Notes: generated from the sequence alone by a model not told the origin. 64,000 nt of DNA from Symbiodinium natans (GCA_905221605.1 CAJNDS010002340.1:365783-429782), one strand, 5' to 3'. Shown: positions 1-10,722, counted from the first letter of the stretch. Made by a program: numbers and translations.

Positions 1-2463
1 TTGGCGTAAGGCTCAGACCAGGGAAGGCCACCGAAGTCCCACTCGGCACAGATGTATGGGCCAGGCCGAAGGAGCACATCCAGCTCCAGCTCCTGGCACA
101 CTTTAGGGGGCGTTTAGGGTTTAGAGTTTAGGGCTTGGGGTTTAGGGTTTAGGGTTTAGGGTTTAGGGTTTAGGGTTTAGGGTTTAGGGTTTAGGGCTTG
201 GGGTTTAGGGTTTAGGGTTTAGGGTTTAGGGTTTAGGGTTTGGGGTTCAAGGTTTACGGCTTGGGGTTTAGGGCTTAGGGTTTAGGGTTTAGGGTTTAGG
301 GTTTAGGGTTTGGGGTTTAGGGGAAGCATGGTTTAGGGTTTAGGGTTTAGGGTTTAGGGTTTAGGGTTTAGGGTTTAGGGTTTGGGGTTTAGGGTTTAGG
401 GTTTAGGGTTTAGGGTTTAGGGTTTAGGGTTTAGGGTTTAGGGTTTAGGGTTTAGGGTTTAGGTATGGGGATCCACGCCTCCGCTGCCCACATCTGGTGA
501 GTGCTCCAGTGGCGTCAAGGCTCCGAAATAACCAGGGGCCAACAAAAAATAGCCACATGTGCCCCCTGAAACCCTAAAACCCAAAACTGCGAGACGAAAA
601 ATGGAGTCCAAGTGACCTACAACCTTTTAAAGCCTTGGAATATTCTATCTGAACAGGTTCCCTTCTTCGGACAGAAGCAAAATGTTAAATTGCCCCGACC
701 ATTCGTCCAACCCCGAACCCCAAACCTTGAAGCCTTCCCGATTCCCAGACCCTAAACCCTAAACCCTAAAACCCTATACAAACCCTAAACCCTAAACCCT
801 AAACCCTAAACCCTGCGCAGCCCCAAACGCTCCTGGCAGAGGCAGAGGAAGGCTGGGAGATCGCAGCGGCCCTCGAAGTTGTACACCCCAGGCTCGGGCT
901 CGTGGAGGTTCCAGGGCACGTAGACCTCGTTCAGGCGCTAGGGGGCTTAGGGCTTAGGGTTCAGGGCTTAGGGCTTAAGGTTTGGGGTTACGGGTTCGGG
1001 GTTCGGGGTTCGGGGTTCGGGGTTCGGGGTTCGGGGTTCGGGGTTCGGGGTTCGGGGTTCGGAAGGATCCACTACATGTTCTGAATTTTTGTAGGAAGCA
1101 ATCATATCATATATTCCGCTTTTTCAGGGGGGGGGGGGCCTGGGGCTGCGCAGCCCTCCCGATTTGCAAACACAATGTGCGCACGTGGGTTCGGAAGAGA
1201 TTGGTATGCCTTGAAGCAAAATTGCCCGGCTTAAAAAAGCGGCGGGGGTTGAGGGGGGCGCAGCACCCCCATTTGCAAACACAATGCTCTTATCATGGGT
1301 TTGAAAGGGATTCGTATGCCTTCAAGCAAGCTTGCCCGGCATAATAAAAAAAAACACAAGCGGGGGTTGGGGGGGGGGGGGGGGGGCGCAGCCCCCCCCG
1401 ATTTGCAAACACAATGCTAGCATCATGGGTTGGAAGGGATTCGTATGCTTTGAATCAAGCTTGCCCGGCTTAAAAAGCGGGGGTGTTGGGGGGGGGGGGG
1501 GGGGGTGTGGGGGCAGCCCCGCGCCAGGTCACTCACTCACCGGCGGAGGCCCCGGAAATAACGCCCGCAGGAGGGGGCGCATTTTCTTTGCTGCGGGCGG
1601 GGCGTGTTTTTGTTTTTTTTTGCGGGTGCGGGGGCACTGCGCGCCAGGTCACTCACTCACCGGGGGCGGCCCGGCAAAAACACCCACGGCAAAAAAGCGC
1701 CCACAACAAAAAAAGCACGGGTTCCGGGTTTAGGGTTTAGCCCCGACATCCGAGAAAGCCATGGTGATAGGATACACTCCTGACACGACATTGGCACAAA
1801 GACTCCTCCCCTGCTCTAGGCGCAAACTTCACAGGCGGACCCGAAACCATAAATCCTAAACCTTAAGCCTTAACCCCTAAAACCCCAAACCCCAAACCCT
1901 AAACCCTAATTAAACCCCAAACCCCAAACCCCAAACCCCAAACCCCAAACCCCAAACCCCAAACCCTAGTCCGCACCTCTGCAGAATTGCATCCCAATGC
2001 TTTCAGCTTCTCCAGGCGGTCCCGCCATTGGGGAGGCAGCACCCGGAAGTAACCTGAGGCTTCAGGGAGTGTAGGGCAGGGCGGGGGGACTAATTGAACC
2101 CCAAGCCCTACAGCCCTAAGCGGTAATTCAGCCGCAAAACCCAACACCCAGAACCGAAAACCCGCAAACCCAAAACCCTAAAACCCAAACACTAAAACCC
2201 GAAAACCTAAAACCCCAAAACCCCAAAACCCAAAAACCCCAAAAGCCTAAAACCCCAAACCCTCAAAACCCTCAACCCTAAACCCCAAAACCGCGAAACA
2301 AGAGAAGAACTCATCCTAAACCCTAAACCCTAAACCCTAAACCCTAAACCCTAAACCCTAAACCCTAAACCCTAAACCCTAAACCCTGGAGGAGCTGACG
2401 GAGCCGGAGAGGATGCGGTGCGTTTGCCCGTCCAGCACGAAGTCGTCGCCCGAGATCTCGAGC
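1..2463 (-). CDS. GH35 beta-galactosidase, four exons, 3' part off the left edge
   Basis: A retaining glycoside hydrolase of family 35 that removes terminal beta-galactose. Exons on the minus strand: 2396-2463, 1977-2053, 833-925, 1-92. The joined reading has family hallmarks in order: [50 protein letters not shown], then [19 protein letters not shown]. All three junctions keep frame (exons of 68, 77, 93 bp). Donors read GC, GT and GA; acceptors are AG|G. Introns consist mainly of telomere-type repeats, and intron 93-832 is bounded by direct repeats TGCCAGGAGC. The catalytic Glu region lies beyond the window. The upstream start exon was not identified; the islands at 3045-3265 are possible but unconvincing. 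Family assignment is firm; exact splice positions are inferred. Confidence 0.88.
93..832 (-). repeat. GH35 intron filled with telomere-type repeats, flanked by a 10-bp direct repeat
   Basis: Between two phase-0 GH35 exons. Contains a TTTAGGG array at about 108-462, a 290-bp unique stretch, and CCCTAAA units at 745-815. The sequence TGCCAGGAGC occurs at both exon/intron edges. The inferred splice is GA-AG. The unique stretch 465-745 shows no exon that would fit between the flanking exons. Confidence 0.7.
926..1976 (-). repeat. GH35 intron with telomere variants and a 115-125 bp tandem repeat
   Basis: Holds a GGGTTCGG-variant array (about 985-1060), then three tandem copies of a 115-125 bp unit (about 1140-1480) sharing GATTTGCAAACACAATG and GCTTGCCCGGC, each ending in a poly-G run. 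Two copies of GCGCCAGGTCACTCACTCAC follow at about 1518 and 1643. The end near 1850-1970 is degenerate CCCTAAA/CCCCAAA. Edges share GAGGT and splice as GT-AG. Confidence 0.65.
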
Positions 2464-3534
2464 CTTTGGGGGGTTTAGGGTTTAGGGTTTTTAGGGTTTT
2501 TAGGGGTTTTTAGGGTTTTTAGGGTTTTTAGGGTTTTTAGGGTTTTTAGGGCTTTAAGGGTTTTTAGGGTTTTTAGGGCTTTTAGGGTTTTTAGGGTTTA
2601 GGGTTTCGGGATACCCCAGTAGATATGGGAGCTTACAAAAATCCCCAAATAATTGGATTCCCTGAGAACAAGGACCCCAAGAAGGTACCCCTTACCCAGA
2701 AAGGTATGGTTACAAAGTACCCTTAATAAGGCTAGAAACACTTCTGACTATAGTCGCCTGACCTATAGCCCCAGATCTAACTAGCCATGAACCTCCACGT
2801 AGGGCTACATCGGGATACCCCCTTTAGAACCATGATCAACATAGGGTGTTGCAATAGGTGTCGCATTCCCTTGGGCTTTGCATAAACAAGAATTCTAAGT
2901 CAAGCAGGAGTTGGGCGGTGCAGGGTGCGAGGTCTTTCCGGTTTAGGGAAACCTGCACAGGCTTTGGGGTTTAGGGTTTAGGGTTTAGGGTTTCGGGTTT
3001 AGGGTTTAGGGTTTCGGGTTTACGGCGAGGGGCCCAGGGCTCTACAGGGTCTAGTCTGCCTGGAAGCGTGCGAGCCGTGACCCAAAAACTTCATCCATAA
3101 ACCCTGAATGCTCCTAAACCCTAAACCCTAAACCCTAAACCCGTAATTACCCTAAACCCTAAACCCGAAGTTGTCGTGTTTTCACTCGGGCCTTCGCGAT
3201 GCTTCGTTTGCCACAGCTCTTCCGGCAAGCAGCTGGCCTCCATACTGAGTTGCCGCATTCAAATAAGCCCTCAACCCTAAACCCTAAACTCCAAACCCTA
3301 AACCCTAAACCCTAAACCACAAACCCTAAACCCTAAACCCTAAACCCTAAACCCTATAAGCCCTAAACCCACCCTGGCGGCGTGTTGGGGGGCGGGTGGG
3401 GGGGGGGGGGTCGGCGGCTTTTCCGTGGAGGCCCCGCAACCCGCACCCTGCGATTTCCAGCAGCGGAGCTGGCTAAAGCATTCTAGGGCGGAAAGTCAAG
3501 GCATTAAGGGTTTAGGGTTTAGAGCTTAGGGTTT

Positions 3535-3685
3535 TTTGGTTTACTTGGAGGTTCATGGTACCTATTAACCAATTATAAAAAGTACGCATGTCTGTACTTA
3601 TAACCATATTGGGGCACTTAAAGGGCTGATAAGTGGGTCATGAGTACAGTTTTAATTGGTTAACAAGCACCATGAACCTCCAAGT
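3535..3685 (+). mobile_element. MITE family A copy
   Basis: About 150 bp with inverted termini: ACTTGGAGGTTCATGGT at the left and ACCATGAACCTCCAAGT at the right, both next to TA. The interior has short AT-rich blocks. It is non-coding. Related copies lie at 3868-4000 (reverse orientation), 4050-4195 and 43095-43268; partial copies lie near 2700-2800, 7620-7715, 14520-14580, 22565-22600, 30570-30645 and 42750-42790. Confidence 0.7.
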
Positions 3686-3867
3686 AGGGTCCCCAACGCC
3701 AGGTCCCGCGCGTCTCTGCCGCGGCCGCGAGCGGAGGCCCGCGAGGGCCGTGCAGCCCAAGAGGCTGAGGGAGGGCAGGTGCCTGGGGTTTAGGGTTTAG
3801 GGTTGAGGGTCTAGGGTTTAGGGTTTAGGGTTTAGGGTTTAGGGTTTAGGGTTTAGGGTTTCGGGTT

Positions 3868-4000
3868 GGGATGCTTGTAGGTTCATGGCACTTGCTAACC
3901 AATTAAACCCACTTATGAGCCCTTTAAGTGCCCCAATATGGTTATAAGTACAGCTATACGTACATTTATAATTGGCTAATAAGTACCATGAACCTCCAAG
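3868..4000 (-). mobile_element. MITE family A copy, reverse orientation
   Basis: Matches the 3535-3685 element in inverted orientation: it shares GCACTTAAAGGGCT-like and CCAATATGGTTATAA blocks. Left end CTTGTAGGTTCATGG, right end CCATGAACCTCCAAG. Confidence 0.65.
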
Positions 4001-4049
4001 TGTTCCCCCCCCCTATACTATAACAGTCCTGAAGAGGGATTAGGGGGTG

Positions 4050-4195
4050 TATGCTTGAAGGTTCACGCGCAGTTATACGTAGGGTTATAAGGGTGATAAG
4101 TTGTAAGTGCCCTAAACAAGGCTATCACCAGCTATATCTATAATTGCCTGACTTAGAACCCCAGGTCTACCTGCCCATGAACCTCCAAGTCGGGG
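4050..4195 (+). mobile_element. MITE family A copy, diverged
   Basis: Left end GCTTGAAGGTTCACG, right end CATGAACCTCCAAGTC; the interior carries TAAGTGCCCTAAACAAGG. It lies about 50 bp after the copy at 3868-4000, so three copies are clustered within 700 bp. Confidence 0.6.
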
Positions 4196-4417
4196 AGTGC
4201 AGGGGTGGTTGCTTGGGGCGCCAAACCAATGAAAAGCAAAGCCTTTGTGAGTTAGTTCAGGGCTCGAGGATGTGGTGAGGGCTTTTGGTTGCAGTGTGGG
4301 AAGCTTCAGAACCCTAAACCCTAAACCCTAAACCCTAAAGCCCTTCAAACCCCCAGCAGACCCGCAGCAAACCTCTGCAGCCGCTGGAAGCCCTGCGTCA
4401 CGGCTGGGGCTCTGAAG

Positions 4418-5226
4418 ATGCTGCTTGCAGCCGCATGCCTCGCCTGCCTCACCATTGGAAGTGCTCTGGCTTTTAGGGTTTAGGGTTTAGGGTTTAGGGT
4501 TTAGGGTTTAGGGTTTAGGGTTTAGGGTTTAGGGTTCAGGGTTTAGGGTTCAGGGTTTAGGGTTTAGGGTTTAGGGGTTAGGGTTAAGGTTTAGGGTTTA
4601 GGGTTTAGGGTTGTTTTTTTGGAGGGGGGGGGGGGCTGGCTCAGGATTTGGATTCGGCATAGAGGATTTGAGATTTCGGGTTTCATTCGAACAGTTGAGT
4701 GATGAGGGGTTCGGGGCCCCAAAGCCCCAGAGGCTCTTAGAACCTCTGTATGGGGCCAAAGGTCTGAGTTCGGAACCCCCGTGACAGGTATTTATGGTTT
4801 AGGGGTTTAGGGTTTAGGGTTCAGGGTTTAGGGAACAGGTTTCCATTTGTAAAGACAGACAGGGCATCATCATGAAAGAAACCAGCAGAACCGCTCGCCC
4901 AGCCTTGGCGAGACTGGCGCGCGAGAAGCCGCCAACATGCGCGCGAAGCTCTTGTGAAACTTGGCGATCCCACCCAGTACCGCCAAGCAAGTCATGATCT
5001 CTTGAAGGTGCGAAGTTTGGGTTTCTAGGGTTTAGGGTTTAAGGTTTCGGGTTTAGGGTTTAGGGTTTAGGGTTCAGGGTTCAGGGTTCAGGGTTTGGGG
5101 TTTAGGGTTTAGGGTTTAGGGTTTAGGGTTTAGGGTTTAGGGTTTAGGGTTTAGGGTTTAGGGTTTAGGGTTTAGGGCAATGCCCACGTAGAGAACCCTG
5201 AGCGCTTGCTGTGGTGGGAGCTTTGA
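4418..5226 (+). CDS. Candidate small secretory protein, three exons
   Basis: Proposed exons 4418-~4471, ~4886-5007 and 5176-5226. Exon 1 begins with ATG and encodes MLLAAACLACLTIGSALA, a typical cleavable signal peptide. Exon 2 is charged and helical (REALVKLGDPTQYRQASHD). Exon 3 follows in phase (LLK|GNAHVENPERLLWWEL) and ends in TGA. The last acceptor is formed by the telomere repeat itself, TTTAG|GG. The motif NPERLLWW recalls TPR-like RMDN proteins, but that is weak. The join of exon 1 to exon 2 is not verified by phase; an exon may be missing between them. Confidence 0.5.
5030..5175 (+). repeat. TTTAGGG array in an intron
   Basis: About 20 mostly perfect TTTAGGG units. It forms nearly the whole intron between two in-phase candidate exons, with its last unit supplying the acceptor AG. 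Confidence 0.7.
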
Positions 5227-5229
5227 CCC

Positions 5230-6360
5230 TCTGCATGATGACCAAGACACAAACTTGTGCTCCCTAAGCTGAGATGGCCAAAGCCTGAAGCGACTCCGAC
5301 TGAAGCCCCCACGACTCCGACTGAAGCCCCCACTTCCGATGTTTTCTCCACAAGCTCCCGATGCTTGTGTTTGCCTGGTGAGGGATGAGCCTCCTGTTCG
5401 CCACGACTAAACTTACAATGCACTCGGATGGATCAATCACTTTCCGTGACAACCCTTCAACTGGAGTTGGTAACCCCTCTGCGGGTTGACTCTGCCTTGT
5501 TGTGAGCAGCCCTTGCTGCCACGCGAAAGCGTGGCAGCCTCGGAGAACATTCAAGAACGTGCTATGCCTCTAGAAAACCACAGCAGCCAAGAGCATATCC
5601 AAATTCCAGCGAAAGAGCTGCTTAGGGTTTCGGGTTGAGGGTGAAGATATCCCGTTGCAGCGTGGAAGCTGAGGCCGATCAGAAAAGAAGGTAAGGAGAA
5701 CATTTAATCGCTGAGAGCAACTGGACTCATTCCTACGTATGCTTTGAAGCTCAAGAATATGAGTCTAGGCTGCCCAGTAACCTAGGCTTAAAAAGGGTGC
5801 CCTTTTTTGCTTAAAGGGGTTTATACGGGAACCTAAACCCCCCAAAAAGGAAATAAGGGTACTACTGGGCATCCTAGGAGTGCGAAACACGGCCGAGCCT
5901 ATCCCGAACTCAATGCCGGTGATGAGCTGCATAAACAGAAAACCAAAATTAAAGGAACTGGAGTCAAAGTACCTGCACAATTGTGTTTAGGGTTTAGGGT
6001 TTAGGGTTTGGAGTATAGGGTTTAGGGTTTAGGGTTTAGGGTTTGGGGTTTAGGGTTTAGGGTTTAGGGTTTAGGGTTTAGGATTTAGGGTTTAGGGTTT
6101 AGGGGAACGACCCCATATCTCCGAATCGCGCAACACGCTGCGAACCTCCAGATCGCCATCGCGGGCCGCCTGACTGCAAGTATGGCAGAGCTGGTGCTTT
6201 GGCAAGGCCATTGGGTTTTGGTGTTAGGGTTTAGGGTTTTGACAAGGGTTTAGGGTGTAGGGTTTAGGGTTTTGGGTTTAGGGGTTAGGGTTAAGGTTTA
6301 GGGTTTAGGGTTTAGGGTTTAGGGTTTAGGGTTTAGGGTTTAGGTTTGCTTCTGCCTGAA
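5230..6360. other. No recognised gene; MITE and telomere arrays
   Basis: 5260-5560 is open on the minus strand but not convincing. 5769-5877 is a MITE family E copy. A TTTAGGG array runs 5985-6105 and another 6225-6345. The island 6105-6205 reads on the minus strand as AARDGDLEVRSVLRDSE, which resembles an ankyrin-like exon, but no neighbour confirms it. Confidence 0.4.
5769..5877 (+). mobile_element. MITE family E copy
   Basis: Starts CTGCCCAGTAACCTAGG and ends ACTGGGCATCCTAGG, an imperfect inverted repeat. The interior has GGGTGCCC and AACCTAAACCCCCC. The same family forms an intron of the Nudix gene at 18859-19008. Confidence 0.6.
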
Positions 6361-6363
6361 AAC

Positions 6364-6484
6364 CTAAACTGCCCTTACGGCCCAGGATGTCACAGAGTCG
6401 GTCGGCGCGGGCCGTGCCTTCAACAGCATCTCAGGACCCCCGTAGCTTCGCACCCCCACAGGTGCTTTCGAACCATCCAAAAGC
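6364..6484 (-). CDS. Candidate terminal exon (strand not certain)
   Basis: Minus-strand frame of about 40 codons ending in TAG (GVRSYGGPEMLLKARPAPTD). However, the plus strand of the same island also has an open frame with AG and GT edges (DVTESVGAGRAFNSISG). One of the two is probably an exon; I lean slightly to minus. Confidence 0.3.
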
Positions 6485-6699
6485 GGGTTTAGGGTTTAGG
6501 GTTCAGGGTTTCGGGTTTCGGGTTTAGGGTTTAGGGTTTAGGGTTTAGGGTTTAGGGTTTAGGGTTTAGGGTTTAGGGCTTCGGGCTTAGGGGAGGTGAC
6601 TGTGGCTACGGCAGCCTGAGCCTTCATGGCTTGTGCCCTGCACAGTGAAGCTCTTTGCTGCATCGCGGTGAGCAATCTTGGAGCGTCAGGGGGGTTTAG

Positions 6700-7730
6700 G
6701 GTTTAGGGTTTTGGGTTTTGGGTTTTGGGTTTAGGGTTTAGGGTTTTGGGTTTTGGGTTTTGGGTTTTGGGTTTTGGGTCAAGAAGCACCCCAGTTTAGA
6801 TCGCCAAATAGTAGGATTCTCTTTCATAAGGACCCCTTCACATCAACTAGAGCATGACCCCAAGCACCAGCTGCCTTGTGAGAGAGAAGAGCTCCATGAC
6901 TCTCTGCCTTGTGCGCAGGCCCTGTACAGCCAGCATCATCATCATCATCCTTGAGTGCATTTTGCCCTCTTCAGAACTAAAAAGGAACTTTCCACAAATC
7001 AAGGTACATCCTGTTGTTCCTTGGCCTGATCTGTGTCTTAAAGTCCCGTGAGTCGGAGTCGGAAACCTCGCCCAAGCATTTGAAGGGTGAAGTGGTTTCC
7101 ACGATTTTCCACGTGCTAAGCACAAGACATCGTGGCCCCCGCTCAAGCAAGTCAGCTTGGCGCGGGTGGCCACATGCGAATTCCAGAACAGAGCGCACCT
7201 TCACCGCTGTTGGAGGAAGCTGTACAACTGCGAAGCTCCAAGGCTTCCTTGAAAGTTTCTTGGAGCAAATTCTTTGGGGATGTCCCCCCCTTCTACTAAG
7301 AGTCCTGAATAGGGATGATAGTAGGGGGTTACGATAGATAGGTAAAAGGGGGGAAATGTCCCGGCAAGTTCTTTACATGTCCCAGATTGCAGATTTGAGA
7401 TACTCCCTGCATCCTGAATTACATGGCAACGGCTCTTCAACGATGTCCACCGCGGCATCGGGCTTGGACGGCATGGGAGCCACCACACCTCTGCTGCATC
7501 ACCACCCCCATGGGTCGATGCCAAGAGCACTTGGTTTAGGGTTTAGGGTTCAGGGTTCAGGGTTCAGGGTTCAGGGTTCAGGGTTCAGGGTTCAGGGTTT
7601 AGGGTTTAGGGTTTAGGGTCTACGTAAGTAGGGTTAGAAGTACCCTCAACAGGGTGATGACCAGATATAGCTGTGGCCACCCTGCTTACAACCCCCACGC
7701 AAAACTGCCCATGAACCCATTGAAACCTGA
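6700..7730. other. Open but unassigned stretch
   Basis: 6710-6775 is a TTTTGGG-variant array. 6783-6850 is a partial MITE family B copy. 7014-7337 and 7356-7515 have plus-strand frames and overlapping minus-strand frames; none is recognisable. 7530-7615 is a TTCAGGG/TTTAGGG array. 7620-7715 is a partial MITE family A copy. Confidence 0.35.
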
Positions 7731-7734
7731 ACCC

Positions 7735-8640
7735 TGAACCCTGAACCCTAAACCCTAAACCCTAAACCCTAAACCCTAAACCCTAAACCCTAAACCCTAA
7801 ACCCTAAACCCTAAACCCTAAACCCAATCTGGAGGGCACTCCAAGACCCTGATAGTTGGACAACCCTAAACCCTAAACCCTAAACCCTAAACCCTAAACC
7901 CTAAACCCTAAACCCTAAACCCTAAACCCTAAACCCTAAACCCTAAACCCCGCAAACAGCAACCCTCACACCCTAAAATCCCTAAAACCCGAACCGCCCA
8001 ACCCCTGAAAAACAAAAATCCCTGAAACCCCCAAATCCCTAAAACCCGGTGTCCCTAAAACCCTGAAACCCTAAAACCCTGAAGCCTGAGACCCTCAAGC
8101 CCCAAAATCCTAGGTCCCTACAACCCTTTTATAAGTCCCTAAATCCTCAACGCCCTGCGTCCTATAACCCAAAACACCGAAAACCCGAAAAATCCTAACA
8201 CCCCCAAAAGTCCTGAAAGTCCTAAAAGCATCTAAACACCCTACAGAAACTCTAAAAACCCTAGAAACCCTAAAAACCCAAGAAACCCTTAACACCTCTG
8301 AAGCCCCTAAACGCCCTCAAACCCCCAAAAACCGTAAAAACCCTAAAAAACCTAAAGCCCCTAGAAACCCTAAAATCCCCAAAACAAAACCTAAACTCCC
8401 CAAAAAGCTAAAAACAGTAGTAGAAACCCCAAAACCCCTAAAAACCCTAAAAAACCTAAAAACCCTAAAAACCCTAAAAAAAACCCTAAACCCCCCAAAA
8501 AAACCTAGCAACATCTAAAGCCCAAAAAAAAACTAAAGACCCCCAAAAAACACTAAACCCCACAAGCATTTAAAAAAAACCAAACACCACCCAAAAGCCC
8601 CTAAAACCCTAAACCCGAAAAGCCCGCCAACAAGAACCCA
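7735..8640 (-). repeat. CCCTAAA arrays passing into a degenerate tract
   Basis: Near-perfect CCCTAAA units run 7735-7826 and 7864-7950. From there to about 8640 the sequence decays into CCCTAAAA, CCTAAAAAC and CCGAAAA variants, which looks like old telomere-type repeat. The ORFs called within it are low-complexity translations. Confidence 0.8.
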
Positions 8641-8734
8641 AGACTGCCGAGTGCGCAGCTCTTGCTTCGCCTTCGGCACCTCGCGAGAACAAGGTTTGTT
8701 TGGGGTTTGGGGTTTGGGGTTTGGGTTTAAGGTT

Positions 8735-8878
8735 TAGGGTTTAGGGTTTAGGGTTTAGGGTTTAGGGTTTAGGGTTTAGGGTTTAGGGTTTAGGGTTTAG
8801 GGTTTAGGGTTTAGGGTTTTAGGGTTTTAGGGTTTTAGGGTTTTAGGGTTTTAGGGTTTTAGGGTTTAGGGTTTAGGG
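8735..8878 (+). repeat. TTTAGGG array with a TTTTAGGG sub-block
   Basis: About 14 TTTAGGG units, followed by six TTTTAGGG (8-bp) units, then TTTAGGG again. The switch of unit length inside one array suggests local copying of a variant. Confidence 0.8.
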
Positions 8879-8879
8879 C

Positions 8880-9480
8880 GGGGTTTACTGAACTCCCTCC
8901 TAACCGAAAACAGGGCTTCAGGCCTGTAGGCTTCACATAATTACCTTGCGTGATATGGAACTCAAGTGCGCCACATGGTTTTTTACCCTACAGCTGAACG
9001 AATGCGTATCCATAGTTTTTCAAGTTCATTCTGTCTATATTGGACTTAAAACCTAACCTACTATAGCCTACTATAATCAGACCACATTCGGATGCGTTTA
9101 GATTAATAGTTCTATTTTGTTTTTTCGGCTTTGTTTGTACTATTGGATATCCATTTGGTTCTTGCCAGTATGCGTGTTACGTGTTCCTGCAATGGGTTTA
9201 AGGGGTTGTCAACCAAATCTGGTTTATGTGGCTCTTCCGGTAGTTCACCCAACATGACTGAAATCACATTTGGGTTGAGCTTCTACACCAAAACATTCAA
9301 CGCCGAAAAAACACGAGCTGTACAACACAACAGTGAAAAAAACGGTTCAATAAAGGCGGGAGGCGTTTCTGAAGTGAACCCGGATGATTAGAGCTGGACT
9401 ATTTGCCCCCCTCCCCTACTTCGGGGAGACTCAACATTCCAACGCTACCACATTGAATGATACTGCACACTCAAAAACAA
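8880..9480. other. AT-richer unique stretch without a clear gene
   Basis: Base composition is clearly less GC-rich than the exon islands. A plus-strand frame at 9131-9391 is open (86 codons) but has no motif, and its AT-rich codon use differs from the recognised exons. I see no inverted or tandem repeat structure. Confidence 0.4.
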
Positions 9481-9840
9481 GTTAAAACAAACACACGCGT
9501 AGGCAAACCCTAAGCCCTAAGCCCTAAACCCTAAACCCTAAACCCTAAACCCTAAACCCTAAACCCTCAACCCTAAACCCTAAACCCCAAGCACAAAACG
9601 AACGCATAAGGGCACCACTGGCCGGCAAGCATCTGGGATATGCTTGAAACCAAGCCCGAAGCCCTGCCAGCTAAACTCTAAAGTTCTAGGTCAGGGGTTA
9701 GGATTTGAGAAATGGGGTTTAGGGTTTAGGGTTTAGGGTTTAGGGTTTAGGGTTTAGGGTTTAGGGTTTAGGGTTTAGGGTTTAGGGTTTAGGGCTTCGG
9801 GTTGCCTCCGACATTCACAGCAGAAGCTTCGGAAGCAGAC

Positions 9841-9920
9841 CTAAGGCCCAGGCAGCTTGACCGCCGCCAGCTTTCTGACTGGCGTCCCCTGTCGCCAATC
9901 CCAGCGTGACTCAAACCGGT
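9841..9920 (-). CDS. Candidate terminal exon
   Basis: Minus-strand frame ending in TAG at 9843-9841 reads RWDWRQGTPVRKLAAVKLPGP. It is bounded by TTTAGGG arrays on both sides. The upstream acceptor is uncertain because the CCCTAAA strand contains no AG. Product unknown. Confidence 0.45.
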
Positions 9921-10234
9921 AGATGTAGGCAGCGTTTAGGGTTTAGGGTTTAGGGTTTAGGGTTTAGGGTTTAGGGTTTAGGGTTTAGGGTTTGAGGGTT
10001 TTAGGGTGCAGCGTTTAGGGTTTGGGGTTTTGTGTGTAGGGTTATAAGTACCCTTTTTGGGGGGTTTCCTACAAAAAGGACTTGCGTACTTGGGGGGTAT
10101 ACGAGGGGAAACGGCCACATGTTTCCCTAAACCCTATAAACCCTAAACCCTCAACCCTCTCTGTCCTTAATATAGATTTAAACCCTATTAACTTTTTGGT
10201 CCATATACCCCCCGTTGTTGAGCATTTTTTGGTG

Positions 10235-10722
10235 CAATCGGCACCGTTCTGGAGCCATTTTTGGTGGAATCGGCACCGTTCTTGAGCCATTTTTGGTTCA
10301 ATCGGCACCGTTCTTGAGTCATTTTTGGTGCGTGGGCACCGTTCTTGAACACTTTTTGGTGCGTCGGAACCGTTCTTGAGCCATTTTTGGTGCGTCGGCA
10401 CCGTTCTTGAGCACTTTTTGGTGCGTCGGCACCGTCCTTGAGCACTGTTTGGTGCGTCGGCACCGTCCTTGAGCACTTTTTTGGTGCATCGGCACCGTCC
10501 TTGAGCATTTTTGGTGCAATCGGCATCGTTCTTGAGCCATTTTTGGTGGAATCGGCACCGTTCTTGAGCCATTTTTGGTGCAATCGGCACCGTTCTTGAG
10601 TCATTTTTGGTGCGTCGGCACCGATCTTGAGCACTTTTTGGTGCGTCGGCACCGTTCTTGAGCCATTTTGGGTGGAATCGGCACCGTTCTTGAGCCATTT
10701 TTGGTGCGTCGGCACCGTTGAT
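10235..10722. repeat. Minisatellite, unit about 31-32 bp, 15-16 copies
   Basis: The unit reads CGGCACCGTTCTTGAGC followed by CATTTTTGGTG and CGTC or GAATC. Because the period is not a multiple of three and contains no stop on the minus strand, three overlapping ORFs (209, 175 and 79 codons) arise. Their repeated AQERCR, KNGADAPK and SRTVP peptides come from the same unit in three frames. I treat these ORFs as by-products. Confidence 0.85.

Larger units (their letters stand above)
2464..4417. other. Repeat-rich stretch without a recognised gene
   Basis: Telomere-type arrays of both orientations (2470-2610, 2965-3025, 3115-3170, 3275-3375, 3785-3870) alternate with small unique islands. Three copies of a terminal-inverted-repeat element lie at 3535-3685, 3868-4000 and 4050-4195. 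Islands 3045-3100, 3170-3265, 3390-3500 and 3700-3785 are open on one or both strands, but I cannot choose a coding strand. Confidence 0.5.

Noticed and set aside
108-462. True chromosome end (telomere)
   Set aside because: The array is internal, contains non-telomeric stretches, and lies in an intron of the GH35 gene with unique DNA on both sides.
902-1344. ORFs with repeated GFGVRGSG peptides, and similar LNPKP or GFRVQG tails throughout the window
   Set aside because: They are direct translations of TTTAGGG or CCCTAAA variants, which have no stop in some frames; they do not show coding.
10240-10720. Tandem spliced-leader genes
   Set aside because: Only nine bases match the reverse complement of the dinoflagellate spliced leader; the remainder differs and no leader-type donor follows.
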